From NCBI GenBank assembly GCA_040757115.1, contig JBFLYA010000235.1:1-5815 (forward strand): 5,815 bases of DNA, read 5' to 3'. This DNA is from a bacterium. Lineage in GTDB: Bacteria > UBA9089 > CG2-30-40-21 > SBAY01. The notes beneath the pieces were generated by a model, which ran no database searches, had not been told where the DNA came from, and was given only the letters and a program-made list of their open reading frames with translations. A program made the position numbers and the translations under genes. Of the stretch, positions 5,754 to 5,815 are shown piece by piece; the stretch's first letter is position 1, and each line of letters opens with the position of its first letter.

Positions 5754-5815
5754 ATGGAATTAGTAATCAGTAAGCGGTTGTATTTAGTCTTTAGTGGATT
5801 ATTGATACTGTTGGT
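5754..5815 (+). CDS. Start of a third-cassette gene, probable exported protein (3' partial)
   Basis: ATG at 5754 opens a frame to the end of the window. It encodes a basic start (MELVISKR) followed by a hydrophobic stretch (LYLVFSGLLILL), which looks like a signal peptide. Position and promoter layout match the HEAT lipoprotein gene at 2711, so another HEAT-repeat lipoprotein is the best guess. No lipobox or HEAT unit is inside the window, so this rests on context only. No ribosome binding site is seen at a normal distance. Confidence 0.6.
   Translation, partial: MELVISKRLYLVFSGLLILL

Overview
The window is AT-rich bacterial DNA with every supported gene on the + strand. It looks like part of a tandem array of a two-gene cassette. 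Each cassette has a HEAT-repeat protein (a lipoprotein where its start is visible) followed by a secreted protein with a circularly permuted NlpC/P60 (YiiX/LRAT-like papain) fold and bacterial Ig-like domains. Copy 1 is a HEAT gene (5' end outside the window, broken by a frameshift near 572-577) plus peptidase-like gene A (1367-2647). Copy 2 is HEAT lipoprotein gene (2711-4426) plus peptidase-like gene B (4599-5681). A third unit appears to begin at 5754 and runs off the window. There is no gene-free stretch over 300 bases; the longest gap is 4427-4598.

The junctions are the most informative part. Genes A and B end differently in domain terms: A stops inside a Big_5-type domain, B at the end of the preceding Ig-like domain. 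Both nevertheless run into the same non-coding sequence, with 24 identical bases starting at the last codon. That sequence carries 8-base G-rich repeats, a T tract and a near-consensus sigma-70 promoter (TTGACT / TATAAT). The promoter lies so close to the next ATG (9 bases from the -10 box in both copies) that the HEAT transcripts are predicted to be leaderless. The peptidase genes instead have strong AGGAGG ribosome binding sites and no evident promoter of their own, so each HEAT-peptidase pair is probably one operon.

Between HEAT and peptidase, copy 1 has a 40-base spacer overlapped by a 14-bp-arm hairpin. Copy 2 has a 172-base spacer containing a 127-bp MITE-like palindromic element (12-bp imperfect terminal inverted repeats, 7-bp target duplication). 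Subtracting the insertion leaves 38 bases, close to copy 1. The core of the element resembles the 'TCATTGCGAGGAGCGAA...' palindromes I recall from many uncultured and environmental bacterial genomes.

The organism cannot be named. Low GC, HEAT-repeat lipoproteins, Ig-like secreted proteins and this palindrome suggest an uncultured lineage such as Omnitrophota, Desantisbacteria or Nitrospirota, at low confidence. Functionally, a HEAT lipoprotein, probably facing the envelope, is made together with an exported papain-fold enzyme that may act on peptidoglycan, a peptide or an acyl bond. Partnership, effector-immunity pairing or surface processing are all possible, but none is shown by the sequence.
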